From: Datisca glomerata
Lineage: Eukaryota; Streptophyta; Magnoliopsida; Cucurbitales; Datiscaceae
Reading direction: 5' to 3'
Assembly: GCA_003255025.1 (NCBI GenBank)
Contig: QANY01005488.1
Coordinates: forward strand, 930,001 to 994,000
DNA: 64,000 nucleotides
This document shows positions 11,271-21,617 of this stretch, in pieces (the first letter of the stretch is position 1; the number at the start of each line of letters is the position of its first letter). A program made the position numbers and the translations under genes. Under the pieces are notes generated by a model. It was not told the DNA's origin and made no database searches. It saw only the letters and a program-made list of their open reading frames with translations.

Positions 11271-11830
11271 TAGTAAAGGATAACATGCACAACCAAAGCA
11301 TTTAATAGCAGTATAATTAGGTACATGATAAAATAAGCATTCAAAAGGGCTCTTAAATTGCATCTAAGCAGTACGCATGCAATTGACAAGATAGATAGTA
11401 GTACTAAAGCCATGAAACTAGAAATGGGAAGGAACAAATGCATGTATCATTAGACTAAGAGTTGTTTCAATGATGTGTCTATGTTTTCGTTCAGCTACCC
11501 CATTTTGTTCTGGGGTGTAAGGGTAAGAAACCTGGTGCTAAAATCCTTTAGATGCAAGAAATTGAGCTAACCGTCTACTATTAAATTCTCCTCCACCATA
11601 TGTCCAAACAGTTTTCAATTTTGTAGATAACAAGTTCTCAATATATGGCAGAAAAGTTTTGGACACAGTATAAACTTCAGACTTCAAGGAAAGAGGAAAG
11701 ATCCAAGTATACTTACTATGTTCTTGATGAAGGAGACATAATACTTGAATCCTTCAAATGATGTAATTAGAGCAGGACCTCATACATCACTGTGAATGAG
11801 TTTAAGAGGATGAAAAGTAATAGAAGAAGA
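11271..11830 (-). pseudogene. Integrase core of copia element B (right of insertion)
   Basis: Minus translation from 11830 toward 11274 shows the integrase core with stops. Near 11600-11460 are GGGEFNSRR, then PYTPEQNGVAERKHRHI, the region with the second aspartate and the glutamate of the DDE site. The frame is then cut by the CACTA end at 11270. The continuation is found left of 7638. Confidence 0.75.
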
Positions 11831-11833
11831 GAG

Positions 11834-12169
11834 TTAAAAAGGCAATTTTGCGTTTTTTTCTTTAATGCAACTAGAACATATACAAGGTTGATTAACAGTG
11901 TAAGGTATGTTACATTTATTCAAAACAGAAAGCAAAATTTTATCATTGGGATGGCCTAATCTATGATACCACAATAGATTGTAGATCTTTCTACCAAGAT
12001 ATGCAAGAGGGGGTCTTGGCAGCATTTCTCGAGAAGAGTTTTCATTGGCAATGGTCCTCAAGGGATATAGACCATTCTCACTGGGTCCTATGAAGAGTAA
12101 TCTCCCTATTGAGTTGTCCTGAATGAAGACTTTATCAACATCAAAAGTAAATGAACAGTTATTGTCCAA
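11834..12169 (-). pseudogene. GAG-pre-integrase domain of copia element B
   Basis: This is an open stretch of 111 residues. Near its end it has LLWYHRLGHPNDKILLSVLN and a CICSSCIKEK zinc-binding pair, the H..H-C..C arrangement of the copia pre-integrase domain. Its position between protease and integrase remnants fits. It is one of the better-kept parts of the element. Confidence 0.8.
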
Positions 12170-12269
12170 ACAGAATTGATAAACAGATAGTAAATTTATA
12201 GAGATATTAGGAACACATAAGAGCTTATTAAGAACAAATTTATGAGTTTTAGTGAGAAGATTAACATAG

Positions 12270-12400
12270 TTATGTGCGAGATGTCCAGAGGTTGACCATT
12301 ACCTATAGTTATTGTGTCCTCACCATTGTATTCTTCTTAAGTGGAAAGATTGATGATGTGTGTGTTACAGCCAGATATCCAAGTGGTTGGTTTAGGTTAT
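12270..12400 (-). pseudogene. Protease remnant of copia element B
   Basis: Minus translation gives TTWISGCNTHIINLST, a stop, then EEYNGEDTITIGNGQPL. This is the copia aspartic protease region, in which the usual active site is D-S/T-G. Here the aspartate position is lost (ISGCNTH) and a stop follows, so the protease is dead. Confidence 0.6.
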
Positions 12401-12499
12401 TCTTGACTGGGAGAAGAATAGGTGGCATCCAAGGTTGCAAGTTTGGCAGGGGGTGTCTTCCTTGGAATGAAAAATTCATTATATGGAAGTAATCAATGG

Positions 12500-13380
12500 C
12501 TATGTGGTCAGTTTTGCCACAAATTTGACATCGAGGTCTTTGATCAGAGGGATTGTGAGAGACGGTTTGTGTGGAAAACTGAGATTGAGAAGTATTACGA
12601 TTGGAAAGAATACCAGAACCATTAGTGCCACGTCCTCTGAAGTTGTTGCCTCTTCCTCCTCAAAAAGATTTGAACCTATTACCGCTGCCTCTGTTTGAAG
12701 ATCCTCCTCGAAAATGATTGGCAACCAAAGCCATAGTCTGAAGCTAAGATTCTTGTTTTTGGACTAATCTTGAAGAGGTTGTTCTTCTGCCCTGAGAAGA
12801 ACATGGAGTTCTTCGACATGCAAGGGTTCTGATCTGGTGCGAATGGAGGTTTTAAATGGGTCGTATTCAGAGGATAGCCCATTGAGAGTGTATAGAAGGA
12901 CATCTTCATTTTTATTTTGTATAGAAACTGTGACCAACTTTTCACAAGCTTCTTCGATTCTTTGCACATAACTGTCCATGGTGTCATTACCTTTCTTGGT
13001 GATGTATTGAAGATAGAACTTAAGTTGCAGGATGTTTGATCGAGTGAGAGAGGAGTAGTGTCTTTCTAGGGATGCGCATTCTTCTTGAGATGATTTGCAT
13101 CCAACAACACAAGATAGAGCAGCTTGGGAAAGTGTCGCATTTATTAAAGTCATCAAAGCCTAGTCTTGGGCCATCCAGGCATGGTACTTGGGATCCGTAT
13201 TTTCTGTGAGCTTCCCTTTGTCATATTCCAGAAACTTGGGAGGTCAGACATTTGTGCCATCAACGAGCTCATGTAATGCATGATCTTTGACTATATAGGA
13301 TATTTGATATTTCCAAAGCACATAGTTTGTAGAATCCAATCTGATGGAAATCAGATTACAAATGTTTGAGAGCGTGTTAG
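12500..13380 (-). pseudogene. Gag of copia element B
   Basis: The best-kept part is minus 12764-13156, 130 residues, with SLTRSNILQLKFYLQYITKK, then GNDTMDSYVQRIEEACEKL, LNGLSSEYDPFKTSI. This is the copia gag (UBN2 type) pattern. A zinc knuckle CQICGKTDHIAIDY is read at 12534-12493, where the final cysteine of CX2CX4HX4C has become tyrosine. Upstream frames contain stops. Gag would form the particle that packages element RNA. Confidence 0.8.
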
Positions 13381-13406
13381 CCATAGGGGGGACGCGTGTC
13401 CTTCAA

Positions 13407-13419
13407 GGCTCTAGTACCA
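13407..13419 (-). promoter_or_regulatory. tRNA-Met primer-binding site of element B
   Basis: On the minus strand the bases directly after the 5' LTR read TGGTACTAGAGCC. The usual plant initiator tRNA-Met site is TGGTATCAGAGC, and two adjacent bases differ. Confidence 0.8.
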
Positions 13420-13675
13420 TGAAAGTTTACAAAAAGGAAAGCGTAAAAGGCAATAAGAAGGAAGACGAATGTGAAAAAGAAAGAGAGAGAGCAAGAAGAG
13501 AGAACCCGAATAAAAGAATTCCTCAACTATTTTCATTAACCAAAACCAAAATAGTTACAGAAGTATTTATACAATAGAGAGAGATACCAAGATAACTAAC
13601 TAATAGTTAGAGTAAAGAAGGAAAGCAACACATGAGTATGCATGAACTGCATGCACACGATTACAACAGCTAACA
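13420..13675 (-). repeat. 5' LTR of copia element B
   Basis: This 256-bp LTR is the counterpart of 5273-5524. It ends CA before the primer-binding site on the minus strand and is followed outside by AATAA. It should hold the element promoter: a TATAAAT box is read on the minus strand at about 13571-13565. Confidence 0.9.
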
Positions 13676-13680
13676 AATAA
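13676..13680. repeat. Target site duplication AATAA (right)
   Basis: This matches 5268-5272 exactly and lies directly outside the right LTR. Confidence 0.85.
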
Positions 13681-13874
13681 GATGGTCTAACAGTGAGTTT
13701 TAACTTAGGCCTTAGGGGATTGGGTGTGTCCAATCATCAAGAAGTCAGCGCACAGTCATCATCCAATCGACGACCATGTCAACAAACTTAACAGCTTACT
13801 TGATGGTGTTAGAAGAGAGGACCACATAAAAAATATTTTTCAAAGTTAGAAGTGTAAAAGTGTTTAACCTAAAA

Positions 13875-14002
13875 GTTATAAGACCACACAGAAATATGAG
13901 TGAAAGTTGTAGGGCAAAAAGTTTATGTTTCCTGAAAAGTTACAAGACCACGTAGAAATATAAGTGAAAGTTATAGGGCAAAAAGTTTATGTTTCCTGAA
14001 AG
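13875..14002. repeat. 64-bp tandem repeat, two copies
   Basis: Unit 13875-13938 (gttataagaccacacag ... tttcctgaaaa) is repeated at 13939-14002 with a few substitutions. It lies at the outer edge of the possible right inverted repeat of the Mutator-like element. Subterminal repeats of this kind would fit a transposon end. Confidence 0.8.
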
Positions 14003-15540
14003 GTTACTTATTTCAACCGATTATCATTTATATATTATTTTAAATAAATATTCTATCAGTTTCCTCTGATTTACTAATTCAACATTATATCATAATTATC
14101 TTTTCTTTGTTTTAAATAAGAATAAAATTAGATAAAGTATAGCTTTCGCTTAGAGGTGAATTCGTTTTAGATAACAGACCTAATTGAACTGAATCGGTTC
14201 TAGTGCGGTCAGTTCTTAGGGGCTTTCAGTTCGATTCAGTTTGGTAGAAATAAAGAACCGAAGTTTATGTTCAATTCAAAATTTTAGCATTTTTTGAACT
14301 GAAACAAATCAAAACTTTAATTTTTTATTTTTTATTATGTTAATTCATTCTGATTGAACCGACCCAAACTAAACTGAAATTTTAGTTTTCTATTAATTTT
14401 TTTAGAAATTTTATGTTGAAAATATATAAAATATTTTTTCTTATTATCAAGGCCAAACCGAAAAACTGAACCATAACAAGCATTCGGTTCATTATTCATG
14501 AGTAGCTCGGTTTGGTTCGATAATATTATCGAACTGAAATTTCAGTTTAGTTTAATTTCTTATAGTAAACCGAACTGAATCATATAAATCCTTGCTTTTA
14601 CTAAATATAGTGTTATTAATCTCTATTTTATATATCAATGTGAGAAAGAAACCTTCTGATTATTCTATTTGAAAAACGAAAATCGGTGGAAACCAAAAAT
14701 ATTTAAACAAACATTTTGTTTGAGCTTTAGCAAGTTATTTGATTGGACATTTCTTTCACCTATTTAATAGCAATGATATGACATTCACAGAATATTGATT
14801 TTATCATAAGAACTAATTTATATTTTTTTACCTTACCGTAAAGGACCTTTGAAAGGAATAAAAAAGGATATTTTGTGCTCATCTTCTTCTATAAATTGAA
14901 CTGAAAATTAATTTAACTTTCAAGACAAGTCAATGAAGTATTATTTATTTTATGTATTATCAATTTGTAATAAGCAAAATGAAAAACTCTACAGGGATTT
15001 TAGCTATCATAGGTATGACATTGTCATTTGTTCCAATCTCGCTAGGAATTTAGGGAACCGGCACCTTCTACAATCCTCCTTATACCTGTACCTATTTTTC
15101 CTATAAATTTCTCTTTCGTATATTTTTTCATATGAAATTTACTTTACCATTTCATAAAAAATAATTCATTTCCTTTCATTTAATGAATTTTGCTTTACAC
15201 ATGATGACAATTAATGTAACGTATATTGCTTTAAGTATATGTAAAATAGAAAAAATATTATTCAGCGTTATGGTATTTAGAATAAGTATGAGTTGACAAT
15301 GTATATAGTCTCACTTTATATATGATAAATGAATACTAACAAAAAATAACTTCATAATGCAAGCTCTATGTTTGGTCACCCTAAGTAATTGTCATGTTAT
15401 AGTAGTACCCTCATAGACTTAGATTGATAATAAAGAAGAGAATTTTGCTTCACTTCTCCACCTTAAAGACAATAAAATGTTGATCAAATTTTATTAATTA
15501 ACTTGGACTATACTGAAATCATTTATCAAATAATGACTAT
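14003..15540. other. No gene; aaccgaa/ttcggttt-rich patch
   Basis: This stretch has no coding sequence. Between about 14150 and 14610 many short motifs of the kind gaactgaa, ttcggttc, aaccgaac and tttggttcg recur on both strands. That pattern is a common dispersed plant repeat of unknown origin. From 14611 to 15540 I see only AT-rich sequence. Confidence 0.5.
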
Positions 15541-15542
15541 GG

Positions 15543-15979
15543 TTATAAATTGATTTTATAACAGACACCTAGGGTCTGTTTGAGGCCATAGAGTGATTTC
15601 TTGAGCTTGCAAATGAAATCAGGTCTATAAGAGTCTACAAATCCTTCTAGTTGAGGCATGAAAACTGTCTCAGTGAGATAACCATTTAGAAAGGCATTGT
15701 GCACATCTAATTCCTTCATATCCCATCCAAATGTCATTCCTAGATGGAGATCAACCCTGACAGTAGTAGGTTTGACTGATTATAAGTCTCAGTAAAGTCA
15801 ATCCCGGGATTTTGGTGAAACCCCTTGGCAACCAACCTAGCCTTATGTCTGTGAATTTTGCCATCAGAGTTAACCTTCAATTTGAACACCAATTTATGAC
15901 CAACCATTGTCATAGAATGGTGATAAGGAATTAATTCCCTAGTATCATTTCTCAGAAGAGTATTAAACTCATCAATCAT
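15543..15979 (-). pseudogene. RT, N-terminal half, of copia element C
   Basis: Two adjacent open stretches give RT text: minus 15740-15979 with IHRHKARLVAKGFHQNPGID, and minus 15543-15737 with MKELDVHNAFLNGYLTETVF and [11 protein letters not shown]. The first catalytic aspartate region (LDVHNAFLNG) is present. The YVDD motif is not, because the sequence diverges right after KSLYGLKQ. A frame change lies between the two stretches near 15738. Confidence 0.85.
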
Positions 15980-16029
15980 TGCCTATTTCCAGTAAACATC
16001 AGTGAGAGCTTGTTTTTCACTATATTATG

Positions 16030-16368
16030 TTATGTAGGTAGGTTTGAACATGGGAGAGGGTGTTTGGTTGCTGAGTAGCCTTTTGATATGGTGATCATGG
16101 GATGATGTGCAATGATTTCTGTTTGGGTGTCCTGTGCAGGTTGGATGTTGGAATTAGATATTGGTGAGGTGTGTAGGTCAATGACCAGGTTATCAGCCAA
16201 AGAAGGAGCATTATGAGCAGGATGTAAAGTAATATGCTCAGTAGATAAAGAATGCGAAGGGGTGAATGTGTTATTACCCAATGAAGAACTCAGTTTGGGA
16301 GAGCAAATGACCTTTAGATAGACTAATTCTTTGATAGTTGAGATTTGGATCAGATAAAGCAAGACCAA
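16030..16368 (-). pseudogene. Integrase-RT hinge of copia element C
   Basis: This 112-residue open stretch is rich in Ser, Thr, Pro and His (HSLSTEHITLHPAHNAPSL). It lies between integrase and RT, where copia polyproteins have a poorly conserved linker. It has no domain of its own. Confidence 0.55.
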
Positions 16369-16448
16369 AGTTAGAATTAGGAATAAAACTGGTGAGAGTA
16401 GGTAGATTTTACAGTTGAGTGTGTAACTAAGATTCTTTGGGCTTTTGG

Positions 16449-17251
16449 TTAGTAAACAGTGCTATATAACGAAAAAAAATACTCAAGAAAGACCACATTT
16501 CTAGATATGTACAACTTATCTGAAGAATGTAAGCAGTTTAAACATTTATGATTAGGTGAATAGCCCAATAATAAACAAACATCAAAGGGAAAATCAATTT
16601 TATATTTATTATATGGCCTAAGGTGAGGAAAGCAAGCACAACCAAATATTCTCAAAGTGTGATAATCTGGTTTTCTATTGAATAGCCTTTGATATGGAGA
16701 TAACAGATTGAGTGTTGGTGTAGGTAGCCTATTTATCAGAAAGATAGTTGTTTGAAAGGCATCCCAGCAAAAATTTAAAGGCATTTGAGCCTGAGCAAGG
16801 AGAGTAATGCAAGTTTCAACTATGTGTCTATGTTTCCTTTCCACTTTGCAATTTTGTTGTTGAATGTGAGGACAAGGGTTCGTAAAATGAATTTCCTGTG
16901 TTTGAAGAAAATGAGTAAAATTCCTGAACTCACCACCCAATCAAAGTGTAAGTCCTTAAATTTGCTATCAAATTGTTTCACTACAAAGATTTTGAAGGTC
17001 ATAAAGATACCTAAGGCCTCAGATTTCAATTTTAGAGGAAAAATCCAAGATAACATGATATAATCTTTTAAGAAACAGATAGCATATATGTATCCTTCTT
17101 TAGAAACAATAGCAGAGGGTTCCCAAATATCTGTGCAAATTAGTTCTAGTGGTTTTGAGGTTCTAGAATAAGAAATAGGGAAAGGTAGAACATGGTTCTT
17201 GCCTCTATGACATGAAAAATAGAAAGGGTGTCCTAACCTTTTATACCACAT
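16449..17251 (-). pseudogene. Integrase of copia element C
   Basis: Minus 16820-17251 starts MWYKRLGHPF and has LELICTDIWEPSAIVSKEGY, the pre-integrase end and first catalytic aspartate of the integrase core. Minus 16449-16940 continues in another frame with HIQQQNCKVERKHRHIVET and YHTLRIFGCACFPHLRPYN. That covers the glutamate of the DDE site and the C-terminal part. A frameshift between 16820 and 16940 splits the gene. Confidence 0.85.
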
Positions 17252-17678
17252 TTAAGAGATAATGCAATTTTCAATAGTTTTCAACTCATCAGTTTGCAAA
17301 GAATTTAAAGCAAACTCACTTGACACATCAGAAAAATAGTCAGAATGAATAGATTTTCTATTCAGATGTGAAGAATCAAGAGAGTTATAGAGTTTGATCC
17401 TACTAGTTCTAGTATCACTAGTATCTGACATTTTAGGCAATTTTTAATAAAGTTGAGTGTTATCATTACAAGAAATGACTTTGTGTGCATATCATTTGTT
17501 AGCTGAAACTTCTATGGAGCTTGGATAAGACAAGAGGTAAAGTCTATCTTCAAGTGTCGCTTGCAAAAGAAGCATTCCCAATGCCTTGTCCTTAACAAAA
17601 CAGAATTTTACTTGAAATTCAAAAAAGCACATCATTTTCATAGGTAAGTTTAGATATATTAATTAGGTTTTCTCAATT

Positions 17679-18130
17679 TCAAGAACTCAAGAGTTTATTA
17701 AGTTTGAGAGGGGTCAATTTAGAGGGTGATAAGGCATAACCAATGTGAGATATATATAAATACTTACCATTGGCTACAACCAATTTTTCAGGACCGTGAT
17801 ACTCTTGTGCAAAACTCAGATTTCTAAAATCTGAAGTCACATGATTGGTTGCTGCATTATCAGCATACCAAGTTTGATCACACAATGAATCTGGGGATAC
17901 TATATATGCAGAAGGAGAAACCATGTAAGCTGAAGGATTCACTGAAAAAGAACTAGGTTGTCCCTAAGAATTACCAAGATTCTGGTTTTGAGATTGTTCA
18001 TGATATCCTTTGTCATACTTATAATAGAAATTTTTTGCTGAGTGGCCAGGTAGACTAAACACTTGACATCTAATTCTGCTTCAACCTGATCTTCCCCTTC
18101 TTCTGCCATTCATGTTTCCTCTAAACCAAG
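17679..18130 (-). pseudogene. Protease and zinc-knuckle region of copia element C
   Basis: Minus 17679-17942 has CDQTWYADNAATNHVTSDF, the copia protease active-site region in which the usual DSGA triad reads DNAA, so catalysis should be lost. To its right, around 18000-18110, minus translation shows the CCHC/arginine-rich nucleocapsid region with stops. The 17252-17678 stretch between protease and integrase holds decayed pre-integrase text. Confidence 0.7.
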
Positions 18131-18139
18131 GCTGAGGAG

Positions 18140-18950
18140 AAAAATTCCTCATTTGGTAGTTTCTTGATTAATTCTTGTTAAAATCACAAGAACCAGGTCG
18201 ACCGTTAAAGTTGCTTTTCAAACTAGTGTTTGACACTGCATTTGCACTCATTTTCAAGGTTATTTCATTCATATTTGCTGCTTCTCAAGCCTGCTTTCAT
18301 GGCACAAAAACACGACTTACATTTCTTGCATTGAGATGTGTTCTACTCTCGAGGTAATGTTGATCACAAGTGGATTAAATTCTGATCCCAAGACAATCAT
18401 CACATGTATCATGAGGTCTTAATCACTAATAAGTTGACCTGTAGTGCCTAGAGCATATGTTGTTCTCCTCATCTTCTCACAATAGTCATTCACTAACTCA
18501 TTTCCCTTTGACATTTTTTGAAGTGTATTTCTCGACTACATAAATTTTGCTCTTGGTTAGCTAGCAAAGCTTTGTTCAAGACTCCTCCAACCTCTGCTAA
18601 GGTCTCGTATTGAGCAACCATGGCTAGAATCCCTTCAAACATGGAGGATCTCAACCAACTTAGCCAAAGTTGGTCCTTTCTACCCAAATTATGTATTCTA
18701 GGTTCTCATTACCATTTACTAATTTCTTTTCAAGTTTTCTTGATTTTCCTAGCACGATGTTAGCAAGCTCGTGCCCAATCAATGCTGGATTCAATTGTGA
18801 TTTTCAAATCACATAGTTGTTTCTGTCTAGTTTGATTGATAGTAAACAACTCAGGGAGTTGTTGAATACATTTTTAAATTTGGTGTAAAGTGGTTTGAGC
18901 TCGAATTCTCCATAGTTTCATTGCTTCTCGTGTTTTTCATGACCTTAGTC
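18140..18950 (-). pseudogene. Gag remnant of copia element C
   Basis: This lies between the primer-binding site and the zinc-knuckle region. Minus 18493-18687 (KDQLWLSWLRSSMFEGILAM) contains the LWLSWLRSSM..G.L segment typical of one plant copia gag type. Other parts are readable in different frames with stops. Its job would be particle formation. Confidence 0.6.
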
Positions 18951-18954
18951 TTGT

Positions 18955-18967
18955 GGCTCTAATACCA
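18955..18967 (-). promoter_or_regulatory. tRNA-Met primer-binding site of element C
   Basis: The minus strand reads TGGTATTAGAGCC directly after the LTR end at 18968. It differs by one base from the common TGGTATCAGAGCC site. Confidence 0.8.
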
Positions 18968-19251
18968 TGAAACAGTATACAAGATGAAGAAAGGAAGGAA
19001 GAAAGAAGGAAGGAGAGTAGTGGAGAAGAGAATAAAACTGAATATTGAGTATAAGATTGTATAATGTCTTCAGATCAAAATGAGTTAGTACATGATTATT
19101 TATACCAAAAGGTATATGACTAGGAGAAGGGTTCACTAAGCTCAAATACAAAAGAGAAGAAGGGAGAGAAATGTTAATAGATTAATTGAAAACCAACTGA
19201 TAAAACTCCTCCTCTTAACTTCTTCAACTAATAGGCTCTCTCTAACTGTCA
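18968..19251 (-). repeat. Putative 5' LTR of copia element C
   Basis: On the plus strand it begins tgaaacagtatac right next to the primer site. The far end is taken at the last CA before 19252. A TATA-like sequence (GGTATAAATA on the minus strand, near 19108-19098) would be its promoter. Only one LTR exists, so the outer end cannot be confirmed. Confidence 0.6.
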
Positions 19252-20033
19252 ACCTTTTTTACTGTGAAATGCATAGGACAACTCAGCATGGTGTGCTTAC
19301 TCACTTGCTGAGTTGTCATGAGAGATACTCTTATCAACTATCAATCTTTCCAGAGATGTTTTTGGCTTGATTGTCAATCTAAATGCAGAAAGAATCCATA
19401 TTAACTATATTAATATGTAAGAATAGTTTGACAAAGATCTCACCTAATTTATGTTCTCGTCATTTTTTTATATTATACGATTAAGCCTATATTATTTCGT
19501 GCATTTCACATATATTTTCTAGGTTGTTTATAGATGAGTTATAGACCGACCCAAGGAGCTCGAATATGTTTTTATAATATATACTTACTAATAGATAAAG
19601 TAGACTAATTTCTAATATGTTTTTCCTTATACACTATCACCCTACCTAGTTTCAGTACAATCACTACACCATATACAAATTTCTTCTCAAAATGCTCTCA
19701 CTTTGACATATTTGTTAAGAAATTCACATGAATAGATCGTTATCAATTATCATATTCTCCATTTTAGTTACTTAATTGGGCGTTATCAATTATCATATTC
19801 TCCATTTTAGTTGCTTATAAATTATAAATTTATGCATATCAGTGTGTTTAAGAATATGTCTAGTAAAATACTTCTTTGGCTGGAATTTATAATGGCTAGA
19901 TTTGGAAATAGTAGGACACAAATTGTAGAATGATATCACTAACCCGTCAAATTAAGTTACTCGGGACGATAGAGCTCTGTGTAATTGTTGAAATTAAAAG
20001 AAGTGTCCTTCTGATCAAGACAAACTACATAAA
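19252..20033. other. No recognisable gene
   Basis: This AT-rich sequence has no long frame or element end. A short direct repeat (gcgttatcaattatcatatt / cgttatcaattatcatattc) occurs at about 19738 and 19780. I see nothing else. Confidence 0.45.
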
Positions 20034-20279
20034 ATGGGGTATACTATACTCTACTCTTTATTACATGATGTACTAATGATGATCCATGTGCGAGGAAACA
20101 TACCATGGTGGAGACATCAAGCTGAAAATAGGAGAAACCACCTTCCTGGAGTCTTACCAGGAACCAGGAAGAGCAATTTGAAAGGCAAACAGCGGACAGA
20201 TAGCTTATCGACTGATTCATCTCGGGTGAAGTTTAAGGCACCATTTGCTTCCAATAGACTAAAGGTGAAGAATCCATGA
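20034..20279 (+). pseudogene. Exon-like coding island, protein unknown
   Basis: From about 20090 the plus strand turns clearly less AT-rich and reads without stops: RGNIPWWRHQAENRRNHLPG, followed by a basic, serine-rich tail ending FASNRLKVKNP and TGA. The first 20 residues or so (before RGNIPWW) look like random AT-rich sequence, so the true left border is probably an intron end near 20090. It looks like the terminal exon of a host gene, or of a gene fragment moved here. I do not recognise the protein. No other exons are visible upstream. Confidence 0.4.
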
Positions 20280-20356
20280 ACTTCATCACTTTCAATTTTT
20301 TGTCTTATATTTTCCTGTTTAGGTTACTTGTCCCTATTAAAAATATAAAAAATTTA

Positions 20357-21608
20357 GGAAAAATTACCAATTTGACCATCATACTTTACATCTGTTTTTT
20401 ACTTGGCCATCGAATAAAAAGTTTCAATTGAGCCATACTAATTTACTTAACGTCTCAATATAGTCATTCTGTCTCACTCCATTAACTAAATTTCATGGAC
20501 ACGCCGATGTGGCACGTTAAGTGATAACGTAGCATATTAAGTGATGAAGTGACGTATTATTTCTAAACTTTTTTACGTTTTTACTCTCTCTCTCTCTCTC
20601 ATCCCTCATCTCTCTCTAATTCCATCGAAGGCTTCATGTAGCTATTTATTGCTTCACGAAAGAGATTTGAACAAGAAAGAGAAAAGATTTTTTTAAGTTT
20701 GAAAGAGAGTGTTTCTAAAAGAAAGAAATATTTTTAAATGGGGCTAGAAGATTAACCAAGCCCTACATTAATGTTACCAGAATCTCTATCTATGTCGTAT
20801 TTTAGCTTATAGGGTCCCTTTGTCTCTCTCTCTGAACGGAGAGAGATAAAATCATGAAAGTTCTTCTCATTTTTGTTGTGATTGTTGTTTATGTTGATCA
20901 ACAACAAAATCCCATTTGGGTTGGTGCGACTGCCACACCAACCCACACCATCTTGTTTTTTCAGTTTAATCTGTTGTTTCGTCATCTTCACTCTCACCCA
21001 TTTCTCCAATTTCTGCTTATACGGCTACCTTCTCTCCAGGTTGGTATGAATCTCTCTCTCTCTGGTCATGGTTCATGTAAGACATCAAGAATGAATATGA
21101 ACCCTTTTAGGGAATTTTATAGAATACCCGAGAGAGATGAGGTCGTGAAGCATTCAGATGACCTGTTCGTGAAGCCTTCAGACGATTTATCAGTGATGCT
21201 TTACCAAATGTTGATCTGTGATGTCTTTAGATGATCTGTTCATGAAGCAACAAACAGCTTCATGAAGTCTTCAATGGAGTTAGATAGAGATGAGGGATGA
21301 GGGAGAGAGAGAAAGTAAAACATAAAAAAAAGTAGGTGAGTTGGAATGTAAAAAAAGTTAGAAATAATAGGTGAGCTGGAAAATATAAACTATATTTTTA
21401 ATGACGATTGTGTATTTATGGGTCTCATTTATGTCCATCACCACTTAACGTGTCACATCAGTATATTCGTTAAATTTAGTTAATGGGGTGTGACAGAAAA
21501 TCTATATTGAGACGTTGAGTAAATTATGATTACCAAATTGAGACATTTTAAACTACGATGGATAAATTCAAAATATGTGTAAACTATGATACAATTGGTA
21601 ATTTTCCC
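20357..21608. mobile_element. Non-autonomous Mutator-like element with long TIRs
   Basis: 20357-20668 and the reverse complement of 21608-21233 match over more than 300 bp. Shared text includes aaattaccaatt at the tip, cgtctcaatatag, ccattaactaaattt, gtgacacgttaagtg-like sequence, catccctcatctct and a cttcatgaagc block. The right copy carries roughly 90 extra bases. Flanking 9-mers aaaaattta (20348-20356) and aaaaatttt (21609-21617) agree at 8 of 9 positions, the usual Mutator target length. The 560-bp interior has no transposase. It includes CT-rich tracts and a short open frame (20854-21234, plus) that I do not trust. Confidence 0.8.
20581..20622. repeat. TC-rich simple repeat
   Basis: An almost pure run of tc dinucleotides lies within the left terminal inverted repeat. 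A related CT/GA tract is found in the right one near 21300. Confidence 0.8.
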
Positions 21609-21617
21609 AAAAATTTT

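Larger units (their letters stand above)
5273..13675 (-). mobile_element. Complete nested Ty1/copia element B (8.4 kb with insertion)
   Basis: Two related LTRs (5273-5524 and 13420-13675) both begin TG and end CA. They are flanked by the same 5-bp duplication AATAA (5268-5272 and 13676-13680), which proves the ends. Inside the right LTR edge, on the minus strand, lies a tRNA-Met type primer-binding site. Inside the left LTR edge lies a G-rich polypurine tract. Gag, protease, integrase, RT and RNase H follow in copia order leftward. Removing the 3.63-kb CACTA insertion leaves about 4.8 kb, a normal copia length. Stops and frameshifts make it non-autonomous. Confidence 0.93.
4411..13905. mobile_element. 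Possible old Mutator-like element enclosing the copia nest
   Basis: The flanks of the nested copia element resemble each other in inverted orientation. On the plus strand near 4440-4600 one reads cttctaactttt, then tgtgattctctc, cgacgacgatg, ggacat, ccctgagccccaagt and taaactcac. The reverse complement of 13905-13700 gives the same series in the same order (cttctaacttt, tgtggtcctctc, cgtcgattggatg, ggacac, cccctaaggcctaagt, taaaactcac). A pair of diverged terminal inverted repeats of about 200 bp explains this. No target duplication could be fixed, so class and ends are inferred. Confidence 0.4.
15543..19251 (-). mobile_element. Ty1/copia element C, 3' truncated
   Basis: A putative 5' LTR (18968-19251), a tRNA-Met type primer site, gag, protease, pre-integrase, integrase, hinge and the first half of RT follow leftward on the minus strand. 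RT stops being recognisable at about 15555, shortly after KSLYGLKQ. No second LTR occurs to the left, so the 3' half is missing. The outer LTR end is set where TGACAGTTAG is read on the minus strand, which is a guess without a second LTR. Stops and frame changes show it is not active. Confidence 0.8.

Noticed and set aside
12274..12724. Several plus-strand frames of 67-74 residues over the copia B gag
   Set aside because: The minus strand here has clear gag and zinc-knuckle text, and these plus-strand frames are its shadows.
20854..21234. 126-residue plus-strand frame starting with a hydrophobic stretch
   Set aside because: It lies in the interior of a non-autonomous Mutator-like element, runs into its right inverted repeat and matches no family I know. 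The opposite strand is equally open (20752-21009).
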